From Collinsella sp. (GTDB lineage: Bacteria > Actinomycetota > Coriobacteriia > Coriobacteriales > Coriobacteriaceae), in NCBI GenBank assembly GCA_019414515.1, contig DXLX01000048.1, forward strand, positions 1 to 57,896: 57,896 nucleotides of DNA. The letters run 5' to 3'. The notes beneath the pieces were generated by a model. The model was given only the letters and a program-made list of their open reading frames with translations, did not search any database and was not told the DNA's origin. The position numbers were made by a program, and so were the translations under genes. Position 1 is the stretch's first letter, and every line of letters starts with the position of its first letter. This document shows, one piece after another, positions 1-7,208 of the stretch.

Positions 1-68
1 TTGGCATGGGAGCCTCCCAACCTCGTTGCGGCGCGGCTGCGCCTATGGCACTTCAACATCATTGTCGC

Positions 69-109
69 AGCCCCGACCCGCGGCCACGAGCGGGGGCTCC
101 TATCTTTTT
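69..109 (+). terminator. possible terminator of a gene upstream of the window
   Basis: A GC-rich stem can form between AGCCCC/CCCGC and GCGGG/GGGCT at about 69-97 and is followed by a T-rich stretch at 103-109. It would end a plus-strand gene lying before position 1. The stem can pair in more than one register, so the call is tentative. Confidence 0.35.
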
Positions 110-176
110 AGTGCCCTCGGATTGGGTCATAGTGTCTGTCGATACCAAAACATCGGCGTTGCCTTGATCCAAACCT

Positions 177-225
177 ACCAAAAGGGGGACAAGTTTATTT
201 TGGTCGGTTTTATCTGGGCAAACGT
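177..225 (+). repeat. REP-like dispersed repeat, copy A
   Basis: The inverted arms ACCAAAA (177-183) and TTTTGGT (198-204) enclose a GGGGGACAAG core, followed by a conserved tail ending in GGGCAAACGT (216-225). The same 48-49 bp unit occurs on the minus strand at 27281-27328 with only a few changes and one indel. A shorter relative with the GGGGACAGG core is at 13401-13433. Repeats of this type resemble REP sequences, which in other bacteria are mobilised by IS200-like transposases; none is encoded here. Confidence 0.7.
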
Positions 226-240
226 GGCCGTCTATCGCAA

Positions 241-300
241 TGTAGTCGTTGGGAACGTTCTTGTTTGACTAGTCGTTTAAGAACATCCCCAACGACTACA
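241..300. repeat. long imperfect palindrome (tandem hairpin 1)
   Basis: Arms 241-262 and 279-300 match over 20 of 22 positions around a 16-nt loop containing GACTAGTC. The two mismatches would be G-U wobbles if the minus strand were transcribed, so a minus-strand RNA would pair along the whole 22-bp arm. The element lies downstream of pdxT in pdxT's direction of transcription. No U-run follows it. Confidence 0.7.
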
Positions 301-304
301 TAGC

Positions 305-372
305 ATGAGAGTGGATAATCTCCCGGTTTGAGTCTGCATTCGAGCTCAAAGTGGGAGATTATCCACTCTCAT
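305..372. repeat. long perfect palindrome (tandem hairpin 2)
   Basis: Arms 305-324 and 353-372 are perfectly complementary over 20 bp. Inside, TTTGAG (327-332) pairs with CTCAAA (345-350), leaving a 12-nt loop, so the element folds into one long hairpin with a 2-nt internal loop. It begins 40 nt past the pdxT stop and may act as its terminator or as an mRNA 3' end stabiliser. It lacks a T-run on either side, and a small non-autonomous mobile element is also possible. The rest of 1-412 shows no gene I would support. Confidence 0.7.
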
Positions 373-412
373 TTGCTATGCGTCCGAAAATCCACGCTCG
401 TTTGATTTCTGC

Positions 413-1000
413 CTACATTTGGAGGAAGAGCTCGTGGAGGCGGGTGTCGTCGTCGAGCTCGGGGTGGAAGGTGACACCGAGCTGTTTGTCTTGACGGGCG
501 GCGACGATACGGCCATCGACTTCGGCCAAGGCCTTGGCGTCGCCGTGCACCTCGACGATGCGGGGCGCACGGATAAATGTTAATGGCACTTCACCGTCGA
601 TGCCGTCTACCTGCCCCTTGGTGTGAAAGCTGCCGAGCTGTCTGCCATAGGCATTACGCTCAACGAGTACATCCATGGTTGCCAGGCGCGGCGTCCCCTT
701 ATCGTCGTGGGCGGCAAGGTCGCGCGCCAGCAGAATCAAGCCGGCGCAAGTTCCCAATACAGGCATGCCTTCAACAATGCGGGTGCGAAGCCCCTCGAGC
801 ATACCGAGTTCGGCAAGTAGCTTGCCCTGAACGGTGGACTCGCCGCCGGGAAGGACCAGGCGGTCAAAGTTCTGCTGCAAATCGGCCGCCTGCCTCAGCT
901 CAATACAGTGTGCGCCCAGCTCGGATAGTCTTGCCTCGTGCTCGGCAAAAGCGCCTTGGACCGCCAGCACGGCGACCGTCTGGTCTGCATAATCGCTCAT
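413..1000 (-). CDS. pdxT: pyridoxal 5'-phosphate synthase glutaminase subunit PdxT
   Basis: This is the 195-residue glutaminase half of the cytoplasmic DXP-independent PLP synthase. It hydrolyses glutamine and channels ammonia to PdxS. The class I amidotransferase signature is complete: oxyanion loop PGGEST near residues 51-56, nucleophile Cys85 in GTCAG, and His179/Glu181 in FHPE. Length is normal for the family. An AGAAAGGA site precedes the ATG. The gene follows pdxS by 20 nt, so the two are surely co-transcribed and would be made in equal amounts for the 12:12 complex. Confidence 0.97.
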   Translation of the reverse strand: MSDYADQTVAVLAVQGAFAEHEARLSELGAHCIELRQAADLQQNFDRLVLPGGESTVQGKLLAELGMLEGLRTRIVEGMPVLGTCAGLILLARDLAAHDDKGTPRLATMDVLVERNAYGRQLGSFHTKGQVDGIDGEVPLTFIRAPRIVEVHGDAKALAEVDGRIVAARQDKQLGVTFHPELDDDTRLHELFLQM

Positions 1001-1020
1001 GTGCGATCCTTTCTGCCGGA

Positions 1021-1911
1021 CTAGCGCCCGCGCTCCTCCATGATAATCTCGATCTCATCGGCGTTGATGCCCACCATGGCCTCGCCCAGGTCCTCCGAAA
1101 GCTCGGCGATGAGCTTGGCGTCGGTGAAGTTGGCCACGGCCTTGACGATGGCGGCTGCGCGCTTGGCGGGGTCGCCGCTCTTAAAGATGCCCGAGCCGAC
1201 AAAGACGCCCTCGGCACCCAGCTGCATCATCAGCGCAGCGTCGGCGGGGGTCGCTACGCCGCCGGCGGCAAAGTTCACGACGGGAAGCTTGCCCGTGGCA
1301 TGGACCTCGCGCACCAGCTCGACCGGAACCTGTAGTTGCTTGGCTGCCTCAAAGAGCTCATCGTCGCGCAGGGCAACAACGTCGCGGATCTGCTTCTGGA
1401 TCTTGCGCATGTGGCGCACGGCCTGGACCACGTCGCCCGTGCCCGGCTCGCCCTTGGTGCGGATCATCGTGGCGCCCTCGGCAACACGGCGCAGCGCCTC
1501 GCCCAGATCGCGGGCGCCGCAGACAAACGGCACGTCAAACTGGGCCTTGTCGATGTGATAGACGTCATCGGCAGGGGAAAGAACCTCGGACTCGTCGATG
1601 TAATCGATCTCGATGGCCTGCAGGACCTGCGCCTCGACAATGTGCCCGATGCGGCACTTGGCCATAACGGGGATGGAGACGGCCTCTTGGATGCCCTTGA
1701 TCATCTTGGGGTCGCTCATGCGCGAGACGCCGCCTGCGGCACGGATATCGGCCGGGATGCGCTCAAGTGCCATGACGGCGCAGGCGCCCGCCTCCTCGGC
1801 GATGCGTGCCTGCTCGGGCGTGGTGACGTCCATGATGACGCCGCCCTTGAGCATCTGCGCGAGCTCGCGATTGAGTTTGACGCGATCGGCCTTGCTGGTC
1901 TGTTCTGCCAT
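1021..1911 (-). CDS. pdxS: pyridoxal 5'-phosphate synthase lyase subunit PdxS
   Basis: PdxS builds PLP from ribose 5-phosphate, glyceraldehyde 3-phosphate and ammonia in the cytoplasm. The 296-residue TIM barrel keeps the family landmarks: the IMDV aspartate near residue 26, the Schiff-base lysine in VMAKCRIGH, and the second lysine in IRTKGEPGTG. The reading frame is open to 1953, but the ATG at 1911 is preferred because AAAGGGAG lies 6 nt upstream and the protein then starts like its homologues. It leads the pdxST operon and is divergent from a MocR regulator, the usual arrangement for PdxR control. Confidence 0.97.
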   Translation of the reverse strand: MAEQTSKADRVKLNRELAQMLKGGVIMDVTTPEQARIAEEAGACAVMALERIPADIRAAGGVSRMSDPKMIKGIQEAVSIPVMAKCRIGHIVEAQVLQAIEIDYIDESEVLSPADDVYHIDKAQFDVPFVCGARDLGEALRRVAEGATMIRTKGEPGTGDVVQAVRHMRKIQKQIRDVVALRDDELFEAAKQLQVPVELVREVHATGKLPVVNFAAGGVATPADAALMMQLGAEGVFVGSGIFKSGDPAKRAAAIVKAVANFTDAKLIAELSEDLGEAMVGINADEIEIIMEERGR

Positions 1912-1994
1912 GGTTGCTCCCTTTGTTGGCATGTGCATTGCTTGACGGAACATCCTATCGGGGAGCTGGGTATGGCGAAATACTCAGTTTTCGA

Positions 1995-2030
1995 GATAAT
2001 AACAAGGCCAGACTAATACCAGATTGAACA
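1995..2030. promoter_or_regulatory. candidate PdxR operator between pdxS and pdxR
   Basis: The pdxS-pdxR intergenic region carries a direct repeat, CCAGACT then CCAGATT, at about 2008-2026. PdxR-type MocR regulators usually bind direct repeats in the divergent promoter region. A weak minus-strand promoter (TTGTTA, 17 nt, TATTTC) lies just beside it. The position fits well; the binding itself is an inference. Confidence 0.35.
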
Positions 2031-2056
2031 GCGCGATAAGGTCAGGTGGCAAACAC

Positions 2057-3499
2057 ATGCTTGACTATAATTTGGAAAAACGCGGCGAAGCATCGCTCTA
2101 TGAGTATGTTTACCAGCAAATTCGAGATGATATCGTAGCTGGACGCATTGCGGCGGGGGAACATCTTCCGTCTAAGCGCGCCTTTGCCAGTCATCTGGGA
2201 ATCAGTGTCATTACCATCGAGAATGCATATAACCAGTTACTTGCCGAGGGCTATATTTGTTCAATGCCGCGTCGGGGCTACTACGCTTGCGAGCTTCCGG
2301 ATGCACCGGTTTTGCCTTTGACTACGGGGAGCATCGACCGAGATACCGTCTCTGTGGGCCCCAGCGCGCATGATGCCGATGGACGGACCGAGCGATTCGA
2401 TACACTTTCTCCTTCCGCTTTGGAGGCGGCGCGGCTTTGGCAAAGCGCGCTACGGGCGACGCTGACATCCGAAGACGAACGCGAGGTCTTTTCGCCCGCA
2501 CCGGCACAGGGCACCGCTCGGCTACGACGCGCAATTGCTCACCATCTGCGTGGGACGAGGGGCATGAATGTCGATCCCAATAACATCGTTATCGGCGCGG
2601 GCGCCCAGCTGCTCGATACCATGTTGGTTCAGTTGCTTGGCGCGGACAAGGTGTATGCCGTTGAGGACCCGGGCTATTTGCGTCTGACGCGCATCTATCA
2701 GGCTATGAGCTGCAAAGTTCGACATATCCCGTTGGATGATGAGGGCGTGGGCTTGAGCACTCTGCAGAAAAGCGGGACCGATGTCCTTCACCTGATGCCG
2801 TCCCATCAGTATCCGACCGGCCTTGTGACGAGCATTGCGCGTCGCTATGCCCTGCTGAGCTGGGCCGCCGAGCAGCCGAGCCGGTATCTCATCGAAGATG
2901 ACTTTGATTGTGAGTTTCGCCTTGCTGGTAAGCCGATTCCCGCGCTCGCGTCGATCGATGCCGCCCAGTCGGTTATCTACACCAACACGTTTTCGAAGAG
3001 CCTGTCATCGGCGCTGCGTCTAGCGTACATGGTGTTGCCCGATGAGCTGATGGAGCGGTTTAGGCGCAGCCTTGGTTTCTACGCCTCGTCGGTGAGTTCT
3101 GTTGACCAGGTCGCTTTGGCACGTTTGCTGGAATCGGGTGATTACGAGCGGCATGTGAACCGCGTGCGTGTTCGTGCTCGCGAGGCGCGTGATGGCCTGG
3201 CGGCGCTTGTACGGAAAGCGTTTCCGGCAGGGGAGGTCTCGATCGAGCATGCGGACGCGGGCCTTTACTGCACTGTTGTTGCGGAGCGCGGAACGGGTGG
3301 AAGCTCTTTTGCGCGGGCTCTCACGCGCTCGGGTATTCCGTTTATCGATATCAGTGACTGTTATTGGTGTGCCGATGGTGCATTTGTCCCTGAAAACTCA
3401 AGTCAAATTCTTGTTCAGTATGACGATCTGAATCCAAAAGTGCTAACTACCTTGGAATTGCAGCTAATGGGGGGGGCGCTCTGCAATCTAAGTGAGTAG
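2057..3499 (+). CDS. pdxR: MocR-family regulator (PdxR-like), GntR HTH plus aminotransferase domain
   Basis: 480 residues: a GntR-type winged helix (about 8-75, including PSKRAFASHLGIS) joined to a fold-type I aminotransferase domain (about 120-475). The domain keeps the EDDFDCEFR motif and the PLP lysine near residue 314 in NTFSKSL. MocR proteins of this kind sense PLP and control pdxST, and the divergent position beside pdxS supports that role. A TTG at 2024 is in frame, but the ATG at 2057 has CAGGTGG 7 nt upstream and is preferred. The last three codons (LSE) and the TAG come from the repeat at 3490-3608, so the native C-terminus has been replaced or trimmed. Confidence 0.85.
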   Translation: MLDYNLEKRGEASLYEYVYQQIRDDIVAGRIAAGEHLPSKRAFASHLGISVITIENAYNQLLAEGYICSMPRRGYYACELPDAPVLPLTTGSIDRDTVSVGPSAHDADGRTERFDTLSPSALEAARLWQSALRATLTSEDEREVFSPAPAQGTARLRRAIAHHLRGTRGMNVDPNNIVIGAGAQLLDTMLVQLLGADKVYAVEDPGYLRLTRIYQAMSCKVRHIPLDDEGVGLSTLQKSGTDVLHLMPSHQYPTGLVTSIARRYALLSWAAEQPSRYLIEDDFDCEFRLAGKPIPALASIDAAQSVIYTNTFSKSLSSALRLAYMVLPDELMERFRRSLGFYASSVSSVDQVALARLLESGDYERHVNRVRVRAREARDGLAALVRKAFPAGEVSIEHADAGLYCTVVAERGTGGSSFARALTRSGIPFIDISDCYWCADGAFVPENSSQILVQYDDLNPKVLTTLELQLMGGALCNLSE

Positions 3500-3608
3500 A
3501 CTTTTGGCATTTTGGCGACCAAGCCGTTTTACCACAAGCTATCTACCTGCGACTTTATAAAGCAATTTGGCTGGTCTGCACGGCAAGTTCGAAAAAGTCT
3601 ACTCACTT
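3490..3608. repeat. 119-bp repeat with 16-bp inverted ends, copy 1
   Basis: Left end AAGTGAGTAGACTTTT (3490-3505) and right end AAAAGTCTACTCACTT (3593-3608) are perfect inverted repeats. The interior has TTGGCGACCAA, able to form a small hairpin, and the palindrome CTTTATAAAG. Copy 2 at 4910-5028 is the same length with about 13 substitutions and no indel by hand alignment. The stop codon of the upstream MocR gene lies inside the left end. No transposase is nearby, so it is best described as a MITE-like or other structured dispersed element. Confidence 0.85.
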
Positions 3609-3642
3609 GCCGCGCAAAGCTTCTGCATGAGAAAAAAATGGG

Positions 3643-3708
3643 GTTTTCAACAGTGCTTCGTCCAGCTCTCGGCAAGCTTTTGGTCAGTTGGGGAGGGCTG
3701 TTGAAAAC
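3643..3708. repeat. inverted repeat in the pdxR-nuclease gap
   Basis: GTTTTCAACAG (3643-3653) and CTGTTGAAAAC (3698-3708) are perfect 11-bp inverted repeats 44 nt apart, in the gap between the first 119-bp repeat and the nuclease-like gene. It could be another small palindromic element or a regulatory site for the next gene. I see no promoter that decides between these. Confidence 0.5.
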
Positions 3709-3791
3709 TTAGCAGTCCGTTCGGTGCCATTTTTGTTGCGTTCGCGCCAATGCGAGACCGATTGGGTTGAAATCCGTGTTTTCCTGTGCCT

Positions 3792-4919
3792 ATGAATGAT
3801 CTACTTTGTGACATATCGGCTTTTAGGTACTGGCGTTTGCCTCCTCAAGTCCGCGCTTTGTGTCCGCCGTTTCCACGACCGGAAGAAGACCGGCAGCGAT
3901 ATGATCTCGCCCGCAACCCGACGGCTGCAGTCGCGCTCGGTTTTCCGTTGTATACATTGGTTCGGACGAGAAACAAACGGACCTGCCCTGTCAGCATTAG
4001 GCAGCGGCTGTTCCTTGGTGAGCTCCCCAGGGAATCTGTGTTGGAAACGGAGCATGGATTTTTGGTCACGTCTCCTCTACTGACGGCATTTATCATGTCT
4101 CGACATCTGACGGATCTCCAGCTTCTTTTTGTGTTGGCGGAGATGTGTGGCTTGTTTGCGGTGTGTGCTCTGCCGGTGGCGCTTGAGGCGGAGCTTTCGC
4201 GTGCAATTGATTCGGGCGCGATTTCGACAACGTTCGGTTGGGTGCGCTGCCCGTCCGAGGACGGCATCACTTCAAGTTTATGGCGTCGAGACGCTTTGGT
4301 TTTGGGCGGAGACCTTGACCGTTTTTGTTCAGATGTTTGCGGGATGCGTTACGGCAATAGATTTATGGCGGTATCGCAACTCGTTCCATTGGGTGCCGCG
4401 TCGCCTTTTGAGGTCGAGGCGTTTTTGTTGCTTGGACTGCCGCGAGCCCTGGGAGGCGAAGGGTTTTGCGGCATAGAGCTCAATGTCGAAGTGACGTTAA
4501 GCACAAGTGCTCGAGCGATTGTGGGAAAGTCCCGTGTATATATCGACCTACTTCTTTCTTCGCCGGACGGTAGGCGACAGGTGGCCATTGAATGTCAGGG
4601 AAAGGCCTCGCACGGACGCGCAGGGGATGGCTTGCGTGACGCTGACCGCATGACGGCCCTTCAGGCCATGGGCTACGATGTGCTTCTCCTTACACACAGA
4701 CAGATATCGGATGAGGATAGATTCCGCGCGATCGTTAAGGCCGTATGCAGGATGCTCGATGTTGAATATCGTGATAAAAGCTCGGATGAGCAAAGGGCTG
4801 AGGCATTACTCCGGTCTGAACTATTCATTGACTGGACAAAATTGGGAGTAATCGACGGAAAGATGCCCGCTAGACACAAAATGGCTCGATCGTGGACGGC
4901 TGCGGTTCTAAGTGAGTAG
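3792..4919 (+). CDS. unrecognised protein with a Vsr/DUF559-like nuclease domain
   Basis: 375 residues. I cannot name the N-terminal part (about 1-240). It opens with SAFRYWRLPP and resembles DNA-binding or antitoxin-like regions often seen ahead of such nucleases. The C-terminal part (about 248-310) has the Vsr/DUF559 endonuclease pattern: IDLLL (Asp ~252), then AIECQGK (Glu ~267, Lys ~271) and His ~274, then DADR and a GYDVLLL strand. No Shine-Dalgarno precedes either the GTG at 3786 or the ATG at 3792; ATG was chosen. Its last codons, LSE-stop, come from the 119-bp repeat at 4910. It sits alone between the two repeat copies, like a cassette. A defence or restriction role is possible but unproven. 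Confidence 0.65.
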   Translation: MNDLLCDISAFRYWRLPPQVRALCPPFPRPEEDRQRYDLARNPTAAVALGFPLYTLVRTRNKRTCPVSIRQRLFLGELPRESVLETEHGFLVTSPLLTAFIMSRHLTDLQLLFVLAEMCGLFAVCALPVALEAELSRAIDSGAISTTFGWVRCPSEDGITSSLWRRDALVLGGDLDRFCSDVCGMRYGNRFMAVSQLVPLGAASPFEVEAFLLLGLPRALGGEGFCGIELNVEVTLSTSARAIVGKSRVYIDLLLSSPDGRRQVAIECQGKASHGRAGDGLRDADRMTALQAMGYDVLLLTHRQISDEDRFRAIVKAVCRMLDVEYRDKSSDEQRAEALLRSELFIDWTKLGVIDGKMPARHKMARSWTAAVLSE

Positions 4920-5028
4920 ACTTTTGGCACTTTGGCGACCAAGCCGTTTTGCAACAAGTCATTTACCTGCGGCTTTATAAAGCAATATGGATGGCGTGCT
5001 CGGCAAGTTCCAAAAAGTCTACTCACTT
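4910..5028. repeat. 119-bp repeat with inverted ends, copy 2
   Basis: This is the second copy of the element at 3490-3608, in the same orientation. Its inverted ends extend to 18 bp because CT precedes and AG follows (4908-4925 with 5013-5030). It overlaps the end of the nuclease-like gene in the same reading frame as copy 1 overlaps pdxR. Recombination between the two copies would delete the nuclease gene and leave one intact element behind pdxR. Confidence 0.85.
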
Positions 5029-5095
5029 AGTTTTTGACGAGAAGCCGATGCCGAAGGCGGTCCTATTTCAGGGCGTTAACAAGTTCATGAGGCAC

Positions 5096-5127
5096 GAAAA
5101 AGGCCCGAACCAATACGGTCCGGGCCT
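5096..5127 (-). terminator. intrinsic terminator of the rubrerythrin gene
   Basis: Read on the minus strand, an 11-bp stem (5117-5127 with 5101-5111; two G-U type positions) is followed by a run of Ts at 5096-5101. It lies 35 nt past the rubrerythrin stop codon. Confidence 0.85.
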
Positions 5128-5161
5128 CATCGAGCTTGAGGTTATGTCTCAGGCGGTTGGC

Positions 5162-5722
5162 TTAGCCAAAGTAGCGCTTGAGCAGGCCGGCGAAAGCCTT
5201 GCCGTGGCGAGCCTCGTCGCGAGCCATCTCGTGCACGGTGTCGTGGATGGCATCGAGACCAGCGGCCTTGGCGCGCTTGGCGAGATCGGTCTTGCCGGCG
5301 GTGGCGCCGTTCTCGGCCTCAACGCGCATCTCGAGGTTCTTCTTGGTGGAGTCGGTCACGACCTCGCCCAGGAGCTCGGCGAACTTGGCGGCATGCTCTG
5401 CCTCCTCGTGGGCAGCCTTCTCCCAGTACAGGCCGATCTCGGGATAGCCCTCGCGATGAGCGACGCGAGCCATGGCCAGGTACATACCGACCTCGGAGCA
5501 CTCGCCCTCAAAGTTGGCGCGCAGGTCGGCAACGATGTCCTCGGAGACGCCCTCCATCTTGGCGACGCCCACGACGTGCTCGGCAGCCCACTCGAACTGG
5601 CCCTCCTCCTGCTTCAGGAAACGAGAACCGGGAACGCCGCACTGGGGGCACTTGAAGTCCTCGGGCAGCTGGTCGCCGTCGAACTCTTCCACATAACCGC
5701 AAACGGGGCAAACAAACTTCAT
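5162..5722 (-). CDS. rubrerythrin with N-terminal rubredoxin domain (reverse rubrerythrin type)
   Basis: 186 residues. The protein starts with a rubredoxin-like iron site (C5, C8, C25, C28), followed by a ferritin-like four-helix diiron domain with EGECSE and EEAEHAAKF helices. The order is opposite to classical rubrerythrin, in which rubredoxin is C-terminal. Enzymes of this layout act as cytoplasmic NADH-linked peroxidases that protect anaerobes from hydrogen peroxide and oxygen. The frame is open to 5815, but the ATG at 5722 follows GAAAGGATC and starts at the rubredoxin motif. It is a single-gene unit with its own terminator. Confidence 0.92.
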   Translation of the reverse strand: MKFVCPVCGYVEEFDGDQLPEDFKCPQCGVPGSRFLKQEEGQFEWAAEHVVGVAKMEGVSEDIVADLRANFEGECSEVGMYLAMARVAHREGYPEIGLYWEKAAHEEAEHAAKFAELLGEVVTDSTKKNLEMRVEAENGATAGKTDLAKRAKAAGLDAIHDTVHEMARDEARHGKAFAGLLKRYFG

Positions 5723-5888
5723 GATTCGATCCTTTCGATCGATGGCGATGGTGCGCTCGCCCGGTCCCATAAGGGCCCTCTCCGGACGTGCGTCTTGACG
5801 AGTTCTATTATCCATAAATGAGACTGAAAGTGAAGCCTATTAGGAATGATTTTTAATAAAACAATTTTGAGATATGAAGATGTTGATT

Positions 5889-5960
5889 GATTAACGATTA
5901 GCAGGCCGTCTTTGACCGCCGCTGAGTACAATCGGTCGAGCAAATGTTGACCAATCAACA
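5889..5960 (+). promoter_or_regulatory. upstream region of the dehydrogenase pair with two GTTGA inverted sites
   Basis: Two related partial palindromes lie upstream of the alcohol dehydrogenase gene: GTTGATTGATTAAC at about 5883-5896 and GTTGACCAATCAAC at about 5947-5960. They may be two half-operators for one regulator. This is a pattern observation only; no clear -10/-35 pair was found. Confidence 0.3.
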
Positions 5961-5978
5961 AATGAGGGAGTTTCCTTT

Positions 5979-7199
5979 ATGCATCTAGCCCGCCGCGCCT
6001 GGTGCCGAACGTATCAAACGGTTTTTCGCATCGCATTGCCGTTGCTGCCCTATACCGAGCCACGCATTCTGGAACACGCTGAGGATGTGCCCACAGTGCT
6101 TCAAGAGCGTTCGATACAGCGGGTTCTTATCGTGACGGATCCCGGCATTGCCCGTCTGGGGCTCACGGCACCGCTCGAGACAGCGCTCGCGTCCAAGGGA
6201 ATTGGCGCTGCGGTCTATGCCAAAACATCAGCGAATCCCACGGTCTCAAATGTGGAGGAAGCGGCGTCCCTGTATCGAGAGAGCGCCTGCCAGGCCATTA
6301 TCGGCTTTGGCGGTGGCTCGGCCATGGACTGTGCCAAGGGCGTGGGAGCACGTATCGCGCAGCCAAACAAGCCCATCAACAAGATGCGCGGCCTGCTGCG
6401 GATTCATCGTCGCCTGCCGCTGCTCATCGCCGTTCCCACCACGGCAGGCACGGGAAGCGAGGTCACGCTTGCGGCGGTAATTACCGATGACGAGACGCAC
6501 TACAAGTACCCCATTAACGACTTTGTGCTCATCCCGCGCTTTGCGGTGCACGACCCCGAGTTTACGCGCGGCCTGCCCGCCTCCATTACGGGGCAGACGG
6601 GCATGGACGCCCTGACGCATGCTGTCGAGGCCTTTATCGGGCGAAGCACCACGCCCTATACGCGCAAGATGGCGCGACAGGCGGTTCAGCTCATCCACGA
6701 CAATTTGCTCGAGGCCTATGAGCATGGCGACAACATGCGTGCACGTCGCAATATGCTTTCGGCGGCGTATAAGGCGGGTGTTGCGTTTACCCGCTCCTAT
6801 GTCGGATATGTGCATGCCATCGCGCACAGTCTGGGCGGCCGATACGGAATTCCGCACGGTTTGGCCAACGCGATCATCCTGCCGCACATGCTTCGCGCTT
6901 ATGGTGACGCCGCCGCCCCCAAGCTTGCCGACCTCGCTCGCATGGCGGGCATTGCGCCGGCTACCGCACAGGATAGTCTTGCGGCCGAGGCCTTTATCGA
7001 TTGGGTCGACCGCATGAACGGGGCCCTGGGAATCCCCAAATATGTCTCAGGTATTCGCCGCTCCGACATTCCTGAGATGGCGGTGCATGCCGATGCCGAG
7101 GCCAATCCCCTGTACCCCGTTCCGCTTTTGATGGACCGTTTGGAGCTCGAGCGTATGTACGAGGTCGTCGCGGGTGGTATGTTTGAGGACGAGAACTAG
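5979..7199 (+). CDS. iron-containing alcohol dehydrogenase
   Basis: 406 residues, group III (Fe-type) NAD(P)-dependent alcohol dehydrogenase. It shows the nucleotide loop GGGSAMD at 111-117, PTTAGTGSE, and the metal-ligand region with GMDALTHAVEAF, HAIAHSLGG and GIPHG. GAGGGAG lies 9 nt ahead of the ATG. An aldehyde dehydrogenase follows 9 nt downstream, so the pair probably interconverts an alcohol, its aldehyde and the acid in the cytoplasm during fermentation or detoxification. The substrate cannot be read from sequence. Confidence 0.92.
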   Translation: MHLARRAWCRTYQTVFRIALPLLPYTEPRILEHAEDVPTVLQERSIQRVLIVTDPGIARLGLTAPLETALASKGIGAAVYAKTSANPTVSNVEEAASLYRESACQAIIGFGGGSAMDCAKGVGARIAQPNKPINKMRGLLRIHRRLPLLIAVPTTAGTGSEVTLAAVITDDETHYKYPINDFVLIPRFAVHDPEFTRGLPASITGQTGMDALTHAVEAFIGRSTTPYTRKMARQAVQLIHDNLLEAYEHGDNMRARRNMLSAAYKAGVAFTRSYVGYVHAIAHSLGGRYGIPHGLANAIILPHMLRAYGDAAAPKLADLARMAGIAPATAQDSLAAEAFIDWVDRMNGALGIPKYVSGIRRSDIPEMAVHADAEANPLYPVPLLMDRLELERMYEVVAGGMFEDEN

Positions 7200-7208
7200 G
7201 AGGGTGCC

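Noticed and set aside
26..268. 80-codon frame in the leading gene-free region
   Set aside because: It runs through the REP-like repeat and into the first hairpin. The similar peptide segment seen opposite the 27.3-kb region is due to the shared DNA repeat, not protein homology.
1942..1970. TTGACG near the pdxS start as a -35 element
   Set aside because: It is on the plus strand, has no -10 at suitable spacing and points towards pdxR over 80 nt away.
3512..3712. 66-codon frame after pdxR
   Set aside because: It lies in the 119-bp repeat and the following inverted repeat, without a ribosome site.
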